DNA of 64,000 nucleotides from Methylococcales bacterium (GCA_026399075.1 JAPLRR010000038.1:1-64000), one strand, 5' to 3'. Positions 38,601 to 47,743 are shown, numbered from the stretch's first letter. Notes: generated by a model not told the origin, from the sequence alone. A program made the numbers and translations.

Positions 38601-38895
38601 TGCGCTGGGACGCTGGCAATATTCCCTGTTATACAACACTACCCAAGAAAGCTTTGTTGGCTTGGAAAAAGAAAACTGCTGTTGGCGTTTTCGGATTATT
38701 GGCCGGCATTACATCAACAACATCAATAGTAATACCAATGATGCCCTTAATAATTCCAACCGGATAGTCGAGGGCACCAGCCAAAACGGCATATTTTTCC
38801 AAGTGGAGCTCAAAGGCTTGACTGGCATAGGCGAAAAATTAGACTCTTTCTTTGAAAAAAATCTATATGGTTATCGGAAACCTCAAAATGATTGA
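35644..38895 (+). CDS. lptD: LPS assembly protein LptD, with a long Pro/Ala-rich insertion
   Basis: 1083 residues, about 300 longer than E. coli LptD. A signal peptide and a WNCEQNKDSKEWVCIG module are followed by a Pro/Ala/Lys linker that contains two near-identical units (PAQAIRPAPP and VKSAPLA). A second WNCGANKKDNSWNC module comes before the LptA-like periplasmic domain (about residues 340-440) and the beta barrel. TSCRPG and the C-terminal ENCCWRF supply Cys for the known disulphide pattern. It inserts LPS in the outer membrane with LptE. surA overlaps by 8 bp. Confidence 0.94.
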   Translation: MVRRLFLIFLPSLTASVSYAANQAAWNCEQNKDSKEWVCIGENKPNATKAPAPAANNAVKPKPMAASGVATKTPPPASVTPAVVAKPVAPTKAAVVAPAQAIRPAPPVNTSVKSAPLALMPQTAPLKTMAEAPVKAVAPVTPINATAPAQAIRPAPPISPSVKSAPLAVIPQTAPASVNASAKSASSPQTAPLKAAPATTAKTVINNPATLATPDPQQSNSIRPATAANASGWNCGANKKDNSWNCQLAGAAPEPGQPQGNPTTVAASTAAPQISPVAAVAPSAPLFSLLTPAFDHQQEQTFSALSAQLKTDPWANCSIELGTQREPAPESAQRLGAPMDVKSNYAEIFDNEVGSYSGNVKMARADQQASSNTANYDSVSDVLDLHGNVYYSEDELALHSDTATIKLAADQAKLRDVQFIAPTPLRGRAKTVYRDSKTLSRYQGVAYTSCRPGNQDWVAHASELKINKTSGRASTKNTWIEFKGTPVFYSPYLSFPIDNRRLSGFLAPVFGSTQNSGFNLSAPYYWNIAPNYDATLSPRYLTKRGALLAGNFRYLTEESNGKVAVEVMPNDSVTNKTRYLGSVKNFSQITPHINSNVDLNYVSDKTYFAELGNALSFPNYTYLRSNANIIYADKGISLSGRLENYQAINNTIPAYEFPYRKLPQINLNLDHTFKAIPIQTTMNNEFVYFQHDPANLSLPNRETINFKPSGQRINIKPSVSLPLQTSSAFFTPKVSFQHTQYFLSSSQPGTPDAISRSLPFVSADSGLFFERDLKIGDSPYLHTLEPRLFYLYVPYTNQQNIPLFDTAQYDFSYNSMFRENSFSGTDRIQNANQITPALTSRLVDSDTGRETLKLSVGEIIYFQDRDVTLPVRFGNRLLDGAPETATLSPLVAELGSELTKHISIGTGLQWDPHTNDIVRGKATLHYINEPDEIINVGYLYRKNQYIQNALDYNNIPAGDPLREFVRSDDIIQTDVSFRWPIYDNWYALGRWQYSLLYNTTQESFVGLEKENCCWRFRIIGRHYINNINSNTNDALNNSNRIVEGTSQNGIFFQVELKGLTGIGEKLDSFFEKNLYGYRKPQND

Positions 38896-40186
38896 TCAGC
38901 ACCCGCTAAAAAATGCGCTTATTGCTTTGTTCTTAACTGGCCTACTGTCCGCTACGCCCTTGGTACAGGCTGAGGTGCTGGGCAAGATTGCCGCCGTTGT
39001 AGAAGATGACGTTATCTTGGAACAGGAATTGGAGAAAGAAACGGCCGCTATCGCCCAAAGGATACAAGCCAGCAAAACACCAATGCCCCCTGAATACGTC
39101 CTGCGCAAACAAGTGCTGGAAAAAATGATCCTTGATAAGCTGCAAAGGCAGCTTGCCGAAAAGGCGGGGATTAATGTCACCGAGGACATGCTAAACAATT
39201 CCGCCGCTGACATCGCCCAACGGAACAATATGTCGTTGCAACAGTTTAGGGAAGAACTGACGCGGCAAGGCATGTCCTATAAAGGTTTCTTGGATAATAT
39301 GCGCAATGAAATCATAATCAACCAATTGCGTAGCCGGGAAATCGGTGGCCGCATTAAAGTGACTGAACGTGAAGTTGACCACTTTTTGGAAACCCAGGAA
39401 CAACTTGGCGAAGAAGCCATACAGTACCACTTGGGCCATATTTTGATTGCCGTCAAAGAAGCTGCATCGGCAGGGGAAATCCAAAAAGCCCATAGTAAAG
39501 CCAATGAATTGGTCAAACAACTGCGGGCAGGGCAAGACTTTGGCAAGGCCGCCATGTCCTATTCAGAAGACGACAACGCATTGAAAGGCGGCGACCTTGG
39601 CTGGCGCACCATCAATGACATTCCCACACTGTTTACCGACAAAGCCAGCAAAATGGTTGCCGGTGAGGTGTCCGAGCCGATCCGCAGCCCCAGTGGTTTT
39701 CACATCATCAAAATGCTGGAAATTAAAGGCTTGGACAACAACCATATTGTCACCAAATCCAAAGTACGTCATATTTTAATAAAAACTAACGAGCTGGTAG
39801 ATGACGAAGAAGCAAAAAAACGCCTATTGGCATTAAAGGCCCGTATCGCCGACGGGGATGACTTTGCAACCCTAGCCCGCGCCCATTCTGACGACAAAGG
39901 CTCCGCCATCAAGGGTGGCACCTTGGATTGGGTGATGCCTGGGGATTTGGTCAAACCCTTTGAAGAAGCCATGGGTAAATTAGAGATCAATGACATCAGC
40001 GAACCCGTACAAACCCAGTTTGGCTGGCATATGATCCAAGTTCTGGATCGGGAAAAAAAGGATGATAGCCAAGAACACAAAAGAAACCGGGTAAGGGATG
40101 CTATCCGCAAACGAAAAATTGAAGAAGAAACCGAATTGTGGATGCGCCGCTTACGGGATGAAGCCTATGTGGAAATCTATGAATGA
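38888..40186 (+). CDS. surA: Periplasmic chaperone/peptidyl-prolyl isomerase SurA
   Basis: 432 residues from the ATG at 38888, which overlaps the lptD stop by 8 bp; an upstream start at 38852 is inside lptD. A signal peptide (LIALFLTGLLSATPLVQA), a chaperone N-domain (GKIAAVVEDDVILEQELE) and two parvulin domains (AASAGEIQKAHSKANELVKQ and SKVRHILIKTNELVDDEEAK regions) are visible. SurA escorts outer-membrane proteins, including LptD, to the BAM complex, which fits the coupling. Confidence 0.96.
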   Translation: MIDQHPLKNALIALFLTGLLSATPLVQAEVLGKIAAVVEDDVILEQELEKETAAIAQRIQASKTPMPPEYVLRKQVLEKMILDKLQRQLAEKAGINVTEDMLNNSAADIAQRNNMSLQQFREELTRQGMSYKGFLDNMRNEIIINQLRSREIGGRIKVTEREVDHFLETQEQLGEEAIQYHLGHILIAVKEAASAGEIQKAHSKANELVKQLRAGQDFGKAAMSYSEDDNALKGGDLGWRTINDIPTLFTDKASKMVAGEVSEPIRSPSGFHIIKMLEIKGLDNNHIVTKSKVRHILIKTNELVDDEEAKKRLLALKARIADGDDFATLARAHSDDKGSAIKGGTLDWVMPGDLVKPFEEAMGKLEINDISEPVQTQFGWHMIQVLDREKKDDSQEHKRNRVRDAIRKRKIEEETELWMRRLRDEAYVEIYE

Positions 40187-40277
40187 AGATCCTAGCAATC
40201 CCGTTTTTTCTTGGCATCTTAGCCGTTGTCTCCAAGCCCTGCTTTGCGGTCAATAGACACTAGGCGTTAAAGAATTT

Positions 40278-40862
40278 ATGACCGAACACATAAGCAAAGA
40301 AGCCCCGTTGAAAATTCGTTTACAACAGATTATCAACAGTGTGGACATCCATGCCCAACGCGCTTTGGTTAGTTCATTCACCGATGAAATGGGGATAGAC
40401 AGCTTGACCTGCGCCGCTGCGTTGCTTTATCTGATGCAGCCGCTTGAACAAACTGCCCAAGCCATTACCAATATAAGCAAGCAAGCGGCTACCGTTAAAG
40501 CTGAAGTTAGCATCAAAATGGTCCGTTACCGCTTGGATGTGGGTAGTAAACACCACATCACTTTGGAACAACTCAAAAAAGTGCTGGTTGATGAGTCCGG
40601 TGTGGACAAAAAACATATCAACAATGTCAACATCCAAAGCCTATACACACTGATTGAACTGCCAGACGAAATGCCGCCCGACATATTCCAGCACTTAAAA
40701 TCAGTGGAGATCAACCAGCAAAAACTCGATATTAAACGGGTAAAAGCACGGAACAATAAAAAAAGAAGATCCAACCATATCCGCCGGGGACGTAAGCGCG
40801 ACCCCAAAACGGATGCGGGTCAAGCAGGGCAAGCCAGTTGCAACAATAGTTCTACGGATTGA
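40278..40862 (+). CDS. Stand-alone DeaD/DbpA-type RNA-binding domain protein
   Basis: 194 residues without any helicase core. Residues about 10-60 (SFTDEMGIDSLTCAAALLYL) resemble the helical region that follows the helicase core in DeaD/CsdA; residues about 80-155 (VRYRLDVGSKHHITLEQL, VNIQSLYTLIELPDEMP) match the DbpA RNA-recognition domain; the tail is very basic (NNKKRRSNHIRRGRKRD). It looks like the C-terminal half of a DEAD-box helicase existing on its own. No upstream remnant of the core is present between surA and this gene. RNA or ribosome binding is inferred. Confidence 0.72.
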   Translation: MTEHISKEAPLKIRLQQIINSVDIHAQRALVSSFTDEMGIDSLTCAAALLYLMQPLEQTAQAITNISKQAATVKAEVSIKMVRYRLDVGSKHHITLEQLKKVLVDESGVDKKHINNVNIQSLYTLIELPDEMPPDIFQHLKSVEINQQKLDIKRVKARNNKKRRSNHIRRGRKRDPKTDAGQAGQASCNNSSTD

Positions 40863-40876
40863 TTGAAGGCAAACTT

Positions 40877-41362
40877 ATGATCATGACACCAACAACGTCA
40901 TCACTCCCACTGTTAGGCTGGCGCGAATGGGTTAGTTTGCCGGCGCTTAATATAGACCAGATTAAAGCAAAAGTGGATACGGGAGCCCGTTCTTCTGCAC
41001 TACATGCGTTTGCCATAGAGCCTTATCGTAAAGGTGGGCAACGCTGGGTCATGTTTGCCATCCATCCCATACAAAAACAAAGCGACAGGTCGATTGAATG
41101 CCACGCCCCAATCAAAGACCGACGCATGGTGACAGATTCTGGGGGGCACAAACAACGCCGCTATGTCATAGAAACCGAACTGGTTCTAGGGCAGTCAATC
41201 ATCACCGCAGAAATGACCCTGACTAACCGCGACAGCATGTTGTTCCGCATGCTGATTGGGCGCACCACGATGATCAACCGTTTTATCATTGATCCGGGTG
41301 CATCCTATTTACAGGGTAAGCCAGCTATTTTATCCGCCACTACCCGACCAGAAACACTGTAA
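40877..41362 (+). CDS. RimB-like ATP-dependent zinc protease family protein
   Basis: 161 residues with a retropepsin-like core: KVDTGARSSALHA holds the DTG-like motif, and LIGRTTMINRFIIDPGASY is the second conserved block. The family (PF05618) includes RimB, which trims the poly-glutamate tail added to ribosomal protein S6 by RimK. The ATG at 40877 is preferred over a TTG at 40859 that overlaps the previous gene. No rimK is present here. The RNA-binding gene just upstream is compatible with a ribosome-linked role. Confidence 0.8.
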   Translation: MIMTPTTSSLPLLGWREWVSLPALNIDQIKAKVDTGARSSALHAFAIEPYRKGGQRWVMFAIHPIQKQSDRSIECHAPIKDRRMVTDSGGHKQRRYVIETELVLGQSIITAEMTLTNRDSMLFRMLIGRTTMINRFIIDPGASYLQGKPAILSATTRPETL

Positions 41363-41441
41363 AGCACGTTATGCACCTTACAGGTTTACTGGTATAGGAG
41401 CCGAAGCTGGTAAAGCGACATTTGAAATACCCTCACCCTAA

Positions 41442-41462
41442 CCCTCTGCCAAAGGGAGAGGG
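41442..41462. repeat. REP-like palindrome between converging genes
   Basis: CCCTCT and AGAGGG are set around a GCCAAAGGG spacer in the 141-bp gap between the RimB-like gene and rpiA. The sequence is a degenerate version of the element at 7412-7454. Confidence 0.45.
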
Positions 41463-41503
41463 AATCTTGTGTCGCCTTACCAACTTCGTACTCTATAAAA
41501 GGC

Positions 41504-42157
41504 TTACTGGGTAATAACCTCATTGCCTTTGCCGATCAGCACCACATCAGCGGGGCGCATCGCAAACAGGCCAACTGTAACCACACCAACGATATTGTTG
41601 ATAATTTGCTCCAATTTGACGGGATCCAAAATATTCAGGTTATGGACATCAAGAATCGCATTGTGGTTATCGGTAATGACATTTTCACGCCACACCGGTT
41701 GGCCGCCCAATTTAACCAATTCCCTGGCGACATAGCTTCTCGCCATTGGAATCACTTCAACGGGTAAAGGAAACGCGCCCAACACATCAACGCATTTGCT
41801 TTCATCAACTATACATACAAACTGCTTACTGGCCGCAGCGATAATTTTTTCACGTGTTAAGGCAGCGCCACCGCCTTTGATCAAATGTTTATGCGGGCTC
41901 ACTTCATCAGCGCCATCAACATAAACACCCAAGGTGCCGACTGAGTTTAAGTCAAACACGGGAATGCCGACTTTTTTCAAGTGCGCGGTGCTCACTTCAG
42001 AACTGGACACAGCCCCTTCAATCTCGCCCCTCAAATCAGCCAGAAAATCGATAAAATGTTTGACTGTAGAGCCTGTGCCTACGCCAATAATGCCTGCATC
42101 TTTAATATAAGGCAAAGCCGCTTGTGCGACTTTTTGTTTTAATTCATCTTGTGTCAT
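41504..42157 (-). CDS. rpiA: Ribose-5-phosphate isomerase A
   Basis: 217 residues from the ATG at 42157 (the frame opens at 42238). Motifs are [38 protein letters not shown] and [14 protein letters not shown] with the catalytic residues. It interconverts ribose and ribulose 5-phosphates; in methanotrophs it also feeds the ribulose monophosphate cycle. It is monocistronic. Confidence 0.96.
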   Translation of the reverse strand: MTQDELKQKVAQAALPYIKDAGIIGVGTGSTVKHFIDFLADLRGEIEGAVSSSEVSTAHLKKVGIPVFDLNSVGTLGVYVDGADEVSPHKHLIKGGGAALTREKIIAAASKQFVCIVDESKCVDVLGAFPLPVEVIPMARSYVARELVKLGGQPVWRENVITDNHNAILDVHNLNILDPVKLEQIINNIVGVVTVGLFAMRPADVVLIGKGNEVITQ

Positions 42158-42337
42158 GGTGATACCGTAATAAAGTAAAAGGTGGGTGATAATACTCCAG
42201 AATCTTACATTATTCAGCCGATATTTTATTAATACCACAAAATTACCGATAAATTACGCAACATTGCCTTGTTTGCAGCCCAATTGCTTGAAACTAACCT
42301 TTAAATTCCGATCATCCGCTGGTTTACCGGGATACGC

Positions 42338-42781
42338 TTAAGCTTCAAGCTTAGCCAATAACTGAAGTATTTTTCTGGTGGAGGCCAAATCCAAGGCCGT
42401 AAAATCGTCATGGGTTTTTAGTTTGGGATCTGCGCCTGCCGCCAACAATTGCTCAACCACCGCCTCGCGGCCACTGGACGCAGCAAAAATTAAAGCCGTG
42501 GCACCTGAAGCCGCGTTTTGGTGGTTCATCCCGATACCGGCATTAAGCAAAGCGGCAATACACGCCTGGCTATCCGCATAACAAGCCGCCCATAATGCGT
42601 TATTGCCGTAATCGTCAACAACCGCCAAATCTGCTTGTTGTTCCAGCAAAAAACCGACCACATCACTACGCCCTTGTTGGCTGGCTAAAATTAACGGATA
42701 AATACCCGCTGGATTTTTTAGGGTGGGTTGGGCCACCGAAAAATAGTGGTCTTGCAACCAATCCCATATTTCTGGTTTCAT
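42338..42781 (-). CDS. Ankyrin-repeat protein
   Basis: 147 residues from the ATG at 42781, which overlaps the rhodanese stop by 4 bp. Three to four ankyrin repeats are visible (GIYPLILASQQGRSDVVGFL, GNNALWAACYADSQACIAAL, GATALIFAASSGREAVVEQL, DDFTALDLA). Ankyrin folds bind other proteins; coupling to the rhodanese gene suggests that partner. Confidence 0.85.
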   Translation of the reverse strand: MKPEIWDWLQDHYFSVAQPTLKNPAGIYPLILASQQGRSDVVGFLLEQQADLAVVDDYGNNALWAACYADSQACIAALLNAGIGMNHQNAASGATALIFAASSGREAVVEQLLAAGADPKLKTHDDFTALDLASTRKILQLLAKLEA

Positions 42782-43095
42782 TGCCCGTCCTGATGAGATT
42801 CCCGCCAACTGGAATAACCGCCCGCCAAACTGTAAACTGCCTTAAACCCAAAATCCGCAAAAAATTCAGCCAGGTGCTCGCTGGCATGGCCGTAATAACA
42901 ATACACCAACAAACCGCGCTGCTTGTCACCGCGTTTGATTAATGAATCTTTCAAACCTTCATGGACATGCAGCGCGTCAGCTATATGCCCGGCTTTATAA
43001 TCTTTCAAATCCCGACAATCCAAAATCATCGGCTTGGCTTCAGCTATCAATGTTTTGGCATCGGTGATTGCGATAGTGGTATATTTTTTAGTCAT
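42778..43095 (-). CDS. Single-domain rhodanese
   Basis: 105-residue rhodanese domain with the active-site loop VYCYYGHASE, where Cys accepts sulfane sulfur, and AGGYSSWRE at the end. GlpE-like proteins of this size transfer sulfur or signal through a persulfide. It lies between the AAA+ ATPase gene (61 bp upstream) and the ankyrin gene. Confidence 0.88.
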   Translation of the reverse strand: MTKKYTTIAITDAKTLIAEAKPMILDCRDLKDYKAGHIADALHVHEGLKDSLIKRGDKQRGLLVYCYYGHASEHLAEFFADFGFKAVYSLAGGYSSWRESHQDGQ

Positions 43096-43156
43096 ATTTT
43101 ACGGTTCCTTAACAATCGTTAACGGGTAGAAAAGCCGGGGGGTACGGGTAGATAAC

Positions 43157-44863
43157 TCATGCTTTGTCGGCCTCCAAATCCATACCCCTGAACACTGAAC
43201 AACGCTTAAACACCGCCAAACTCGGCACGGTGTTTTTGTGCTGGCAATATTTGGCGACCAATTTGGACAGCCCCTTAATATCACGGCCTGTGGCTTCAGG
43301 AAACGAATCCACCAATTGCGTGATCAAACCGTCGTCCACCTCTAGCCCAAACTGCTCCACCATCACCTGCCAAATCTGGCGGCGTGCGGTTTTATCTGGC
43401 GGGTAATATTTAATCAGCGCAATACAACGGGACACGATGGCTTCGTCAATATCATCGACACGGTTAGTGGTTAAAAACAACAGGCCGTTAAAATATTCCA
43501 GCACCCGCAAAAACACCCCGACCACAGCATTCATGGCAATATTATTGTCACGGCGTTTGATATAGACATCGGCCTCGTCGATCAACATCACCGCACCCCA
43601 GCGCTGGGCGCGGGTCAACACATCTTTTAGGGCTTTTTCCATTTCCCCGACATTTAGTCCCAATTGCCCGGAATGGACACGGTATAAAGGCCGTTTGATA
43701 ATTTCGGAGTACACTTCGGCGGTCAGGGTTTTACCCACCCCAGCAGGGCCTGCACATAATACGGTTGTACCACCGGATTTGCCTTCGACAATATCATCCA
43801 TCAACACATCCATTTCGGCGGTCAGGATGTCTATCAAATCGGTTTGTTCCTCGCGCAAGATCAACTTTTGCTTGAGTTCGGGCTGGTAACGGTAAGGGCT
43901 GATGTCATTCACATGCACCCACAAATGATGGTGTAATTCCAAATGGAACATCAGCAAATAACAATGCACAGGCAATTCGGTAAACAAGCCTTTGGGGATT
44001 TCGCTTTGCGACGCTTCAACTTCGGATTCCACTTTGTCGTTATAGCGGGTGCTTTTGGCGGCTTTGCGCAAATATTTGGCCAGAATGTCGCCTTTGGCAT
44101 CCACCGTGGTCGCCCGTTCGCTTAAGATGCTTTCATCACACACCAAGCGCGCCGTGCCACCTTCGGTAGACAACACCACCACATCTTTGCGCGCCCAATC
44201 GGTATTGCGGTGGCTGGCGGTGGGGTCTTCCGCATAAAAGCCCGTGCCTTTACCGGAAAACTGGGCGCCAGATTGTCCACACCAAGCAAAATACCGTTCG
44301 GCGGCATCGTCATAAGTGCGGATCAGCTCAGGGGTTTCTTTTAAATAACCTTTGCCGGCAAAAATTTCGGTGATGGTTTTATTGGCAATGTCGCGGGCGC
44401 GGATGGTGAGCGTAGAAATGGCGATTTTGCCTTTGGCGTTGGCTTTTAGTTCCAGGGTTACGCGTCCGGTCTCTTCTTCGCCAGACGGAGTGTAATCTAA
44501 ACGCGTCACCAAATAGGCCATCGGTTTGCCCGACACATTGGCCTGAAACAACCAGCCGCGTTGGGCGTTATGAACCAGATAACGGGCGCAAGCGGGCAGC
44601 AACATCTCCAAGTCATCTTCCTCAAACCGTAGCGTGTCGTCATTCATTGCTTGTTGCAACGTGGACAACTGTGCCGCGTGACCCGCCATACTGGTTCCGG
44701 CGCTTGCGTACAGCCCTTGCAAAAATTTCAACTCGGCAGCCGACAATTGGCTAAACCCCACTTCCGCCTTATTGCCAAAGCGCAACTGGTCTTTTAAGGC
44801 CGACAGCCCCGGAAACTCATCCACCAAGGCTTCTACATATTTGCGTTCAATTTGGAGTTTCAT
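43157..44863 (-). CDS. AAA+ ATPase of uncharacterised type
   Basis: 568 residues. The C-terminal 220 residues form one AAA+ module: Walker A GPAGVGKT, Walker B VMLIDEAD, sensor LFLTTNRVDDID and the Arg finger region SRCIALIKYYPPD. The N-terminal 350 residues are a large region of no family I recognise; they contain LQIERKYVEALVDEFPGL, a segment like a substrate-binding domain and HLELHHHLWVHVNDISPY just before the ATPase. A single-ring remodelling enzyme is likely. It heads a three-gene set with the rhodanese and ankyrin genes. Confidence 0.8.
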   Translation of the reverse strand: MKLQIERKYVEALVDEFPGLSALKDQLRFGNKAEVGFSQLSAAELKFLQGLYASAGTSMAGHAAQLSTLQQAMNDDTLRFEEDDLEMLLPACARYLVHNAQRGWLFQANVSGKPMAYLVTRLDYTPSGEEETGRVTLELKANAKGKIAISTLTIRARDIANKTITEIFAGKGYLKETPELIRTYDDAAERYFAWCGQSGAQFSGKGTGFYAEDPTASHRNTDWARKDVVVLSTEGGTARLVCDESILSERATTVDAKGDILAKYLRKAAKSTRYNDKVESEVEASQSEIPKGLFTELPVHCYLLMFHLELHHHLWVHVNDISPYRYQPELKQKLILREEQTDLIDILTAEMDVLMDDIVEGKSGGTTVLCAGPAGVGKTLTAEVYSEIIKRPLYRVHSGQLGLNVGEMEKALKDVLTRAQRWGAVMLIDEADVYIKRRDNNIAMNAVVGVFLRVLEYFNGLLFLTTNRVDDIDEAIVSRCIALIKYYPPDKTARRQIWQVMVEQFGLEVDDGLITQLVDSFPEATGRDIKGLSKLVAKYCQHKNTVPSLAVFKRCSVFRGMDLEADKA

Positions 44864-45155
44864 AGGATTCCTGGTTTAGTCAAATTGGCGGCAATACACA
44901 GCCACCGTATTACTAACAGGATAAGCAAAACACTTGCCAGTTTGTGTTTTTTGATAAGTTTAGGTTTACATCGAATCGCTAGGCAAATACCTAGGAGCTG
45001 AGTGACTGAATTTAAAACCTTTTCAAGGGTGGAAGCGGATGGCTAGTATCGGTTTACGGTAAATGGGGCCTGTGGCAAAACTGACAACAAGGCGGTGGGC
45101 TTGTGGTATAGGTGACAGGGTTGTTACGCACCGTGCATCCAGTTTGGCCAACATC

Positions 45156-45851
45156 TTATGCCACGCCCAATGTATCCCCAAGCAAGGGCTTGGCTACCAG
45201 CTGATAGACTTTGAATTCCACACGTATGGGTGGCGCTTCGGGAGATTCGGGGTTGGGCTCAAACACGCTTTCCACATGCGCTAGGGTAATGGCAAAACTT
45301 TCAGCATACAGTGCATTGATTTCATTATCGATGCCTAAGGCTAGGCTTGGGGAGGCACAGGAATCCGTATCTTCTGTAGTCAACAAAAAAATAGGCGCAT
45401 TATTCGGTACGATGCGGCTTAAGTTTGCGACATAAGCGTGGCGTAGGTCTTCAGGCAAGGCGGTTAGTGCGGCGTGGTCATAAACCGTATCGATACGCCC
45501 CAGCAGGTTTTTGGTTAAGGCGAAATAATCCCCGCACAAAATTTGCAAACGGCCGTGTTGCCAAAGGGTGAATTGACCCAATTTACGGCGGGTTGCGGTC
45601 AGTTTGTTGTCTTTAAAAAACGCCCGTACAGCAATGGGGCTTATCTCAACTCCAATCACGTCATGACCTTGTTGGGCCAGCCATAGCATATCCAGGCTTC
45701 TGCCACACAGCGGCACAAATACCCGGCTGCCCTTAGCCAAATTCAGGCTGGGCCAAAACCGGATAAGCAAGGGATTGGTGGCGATTTGGGTAAATTCAGT
45801 ACGATGGTCCCGCCAGCATTGCAACCAAAGGACGTTGTCGCGGTGGGTCAT
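45156..45851 (-). CDS. tpm: Thiopurine S-methyltransferase family protein
   Basis: 231 residues from the ATG at 45851 (the frame opens at 45971 with a non-homologous extension). Motifs are LWLQCWRDHRTEFTQ, the AdoMet loop RVFVPLCGRSLDMLWLA, and YDHAALTALPEDLR. Bacterial TPMTs methylate selenium and tellurium oxyanions and thiols. It has no operon partner. Confidence 0.92.
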   Translation of the reverse strand: MTHRDNVLWLQCWRDHRTEFTQIATNPLLIRFWPSLNLAKGSRVFVPLCGRSLDMLWLAQQGHDVIGVEISPIAVRAFFKDNKLTATRRKLGQFTLWQHGRLQILCGDYFALTKNLLGRIDTVYDHAALTALPEDLRHAYVANLSRIVPNNAPIFLLTTEDTDSCASPSLALGIDNEINALYAESFAITLAHVESVFEPNPESPEAPPIRVEFKVYQLVAKPLLGDTLGVA

Positions 45852-46120
45852 TGATGTCCTTAGGTGGTTGTGATAGGTTTGTTTATTAACTGCCATTGAT
45901 CTATTGGTAAGCCTGGACACCGATGTAACCGAGTGTGTCCGAAATGCCCCCGCGCAAAAAACTACCGGCACAAGAAATAAGCGTCATTATTTTTCAGCTG
46001 CACGCCAAGCTTACGCTAAAATGGCTTTAGTTACCGATTAAATTAGCTAATACTTGGAACCTAACCGCTAGAACATAGCAAAGCAGTGTAACTTTCCATT
46101 AGTTGTAGGCAAGAGCGGCA

Positions 46121-46151
46121 GACCTGCGAGGTTTTATAAACCTCGCAGGTC
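46121..46151. repeat. Perfect 14-bp inverted repeat
   Basis: GACCTGCGAGGTTT and AAACCTCGCAGGTC flank a TAT loop, with TTT following on the plus strand. No plus-strand gene ends nearby, so a terminator role is unlikely; it is more probably one copy of a dispersed palindrome. The rest of the 401-bp gap 45852-46252 shows nothing I can support. Confidence 0.65.
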
Positions 46152-46252
46152 TTTATCCTGGCACTAATGAGAAATTACAAAGCAGTTGCCCAACCCGGCT
46201 ACGTGTTTTATAAGGCCAACCTTCCGCTATAAACCTTTCGACTGAGGGAATT

Positions 46253-47743
46253 ATGAATGCTGCTACCCCCCCAAAAACCGCCCAAAAACCACTAACCGCC
46301 GCACACAAAAAAGCCTTGGCAGCACTAAGCAAGGTGGTGCATGAAGGCATAGTCCAGCCTTCGGAGCAATTGATCAAATGCGACTTTCGGGACACCGGGG
46401 AGCCTTGGGAAAAACGCAGTGAATTTGGTAAATCCTTGCGTGATGAAACCCCCAGGGAAAGCCATGCCGCTTGGGATGCACCAGCAGACCGCTTAGATCC
46501 GGTTGATATAGTCCTGGCTGCCAACGTGGGCAGGCAAGCCCATTTAATCCCTTTGCGGATGAGCAGGATGGCCGCCTCCCCTTTTGCTTTTCTACGGGGG
46601 TCTGTGGCCATCATGGCACGCGATCTGGCCTTAACGCCTGTCAACCATGTCAATGTGTTATTGAATGGGGATGCACATATCAATAATTTTGGCCTTTATG
46701 GCACACCCCAGAAAGACGTGGTCATTAATCTCAATGATTTTGATGAAGTCACCATAGGGCCTTGGGAATGGGATTTAAAACGCCTGATAGTGAGCGTCAA
46801 TATCTTGGCACGCGAAAACGGCCTTAACCGCCGTGAACGGCGTAAAGCGGTTATTAGCTGTACCGAGGGTTATCGCTCGCGCATGGAGGCATTACAAGGA
46901 ATGGGGGTGCTAGACCTTTGGTATATCCATGCCGTATTAGACAGGCTGGACTTTAAGGGCCAAAAAATTGATGCCAAATCTTGGGCCATCATTGTCAAAG
47001 CCGTTGAAAAAGCAAAAAAACAGACCAATGCCCGCTTGCTGGGTAAAATTGCCGAAAGGGCGGTGAATGGGGCGTGGCGTTTTAAAGTGGACGCGCCTGA
47101 ATTAACTGGGCTGGACAGCGAAACCAAAGACCAAATCATTGATGCCCTGAATGACTACACCACTACCGTATCCCCTGAACGGCGTTTTATGTTGCACCGT
47201 TATCATGTGGCGGATGTCGCCCACCGGGTTGTGGGGGTCGGTAGTGTTGGGACTCGGGCGTATCTGGCCTTATTGTTTGGTAATAGTAATGACGACCCGC
47301 TGTTCCTGCAAATTAAGGAAGCCTTACCACCAGCCCATGCCCCTTATTTGCCGCCTTTGCCCAAGGAAATAACCATCCATGACGGGCTGCGCGTCATTAG
47401 GGGGCAACGGGTGTTACAAGCATCCAGCGACCCTTTGCTTGGATTTACCTCCATAGACGGCAGACCCTTCTATGTGCGGCAAATGAAAAATATGAAAGGA
47501 TCTATCCCATTGGAATGGCTATCCGGCACACCTTTTAATTTTTTCTCCCAAGGGGCTGGCGCATTGTTGGCGCGCGCCCATGCCCGCACTGGGGATGCGG
47601 CAGTGATAGCCGGTTACTGCGGTGGCTCTGAAGTGCTGGACAATGCGCTTGCCGATTGGGCAGAAATCTATGGCGACCAAATTGTCAAAGATTATGGCGA
47701 TTTTCTAAAAGCGATCGGGTCTGGGAGGGTTGTCGCCCAGTAA
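46253..47743 (+). CDS. DUF2252 family protein
   Basis: 496-residue DUF2252 protein. Family marks are PLRMSRMAASPFAFLRG, NGDAHINNFG and INLNDFDEVTIGPWEWDLKR, which look like the catalytic and metal loops of a kinase-like fold. GAGGG lies four bases before the ATG. The substrate is unknown. It stands apart from the next operon. Confidence 0.88.
   Translation: MNAATPPKTAQKPLTAAHKKALAALSKVVHEGIVQPSEQLIKCDFRDTGEPWEKRSEFGKSLRDETPRESHAAWDAPADRLDPVDIVLAANVGRQAHLIPLRMSRMAASPFAFLRGSVAIMARDLALTPVNHVNVLLNGDAHINNFGLYGTPQKDVVINLNDFDEVTIGPWEWDLKRLIVSVNILARENGLNRRERRKAVISCTEGYRSRMEALQGMGVLDLWYIHAVLDRLDFKGQKIDAKSWAIIVKAVEKAKKQTNARLLGKIAERAVNGAWRFKVDAPELTGLDSETKDQIIDALNDYTTTVSPERRFMLHRYHVADVAHRVVGVGSVGTRAYLALLFGNSNDDPLFLQIKEALPPAHAPYLPPLPKEITIHDGLRVIRGQRVLQASSDPLLGFTSIDGRPFYVRQMKNMKGSIPLEWLSGTPFNFFSQGAGALLARAHARTGDAAVIAGYCGGSEVLDNALADWAEIYGDQIVKDYGDFLKAIGSGRVVAQ

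Noticed and set aside
41363-41503. CRISPR-like repeat pattern between the RimB-like gene and rpiA
   Set aside because: Only one degenerate palindrome, no regularly spaced copies.
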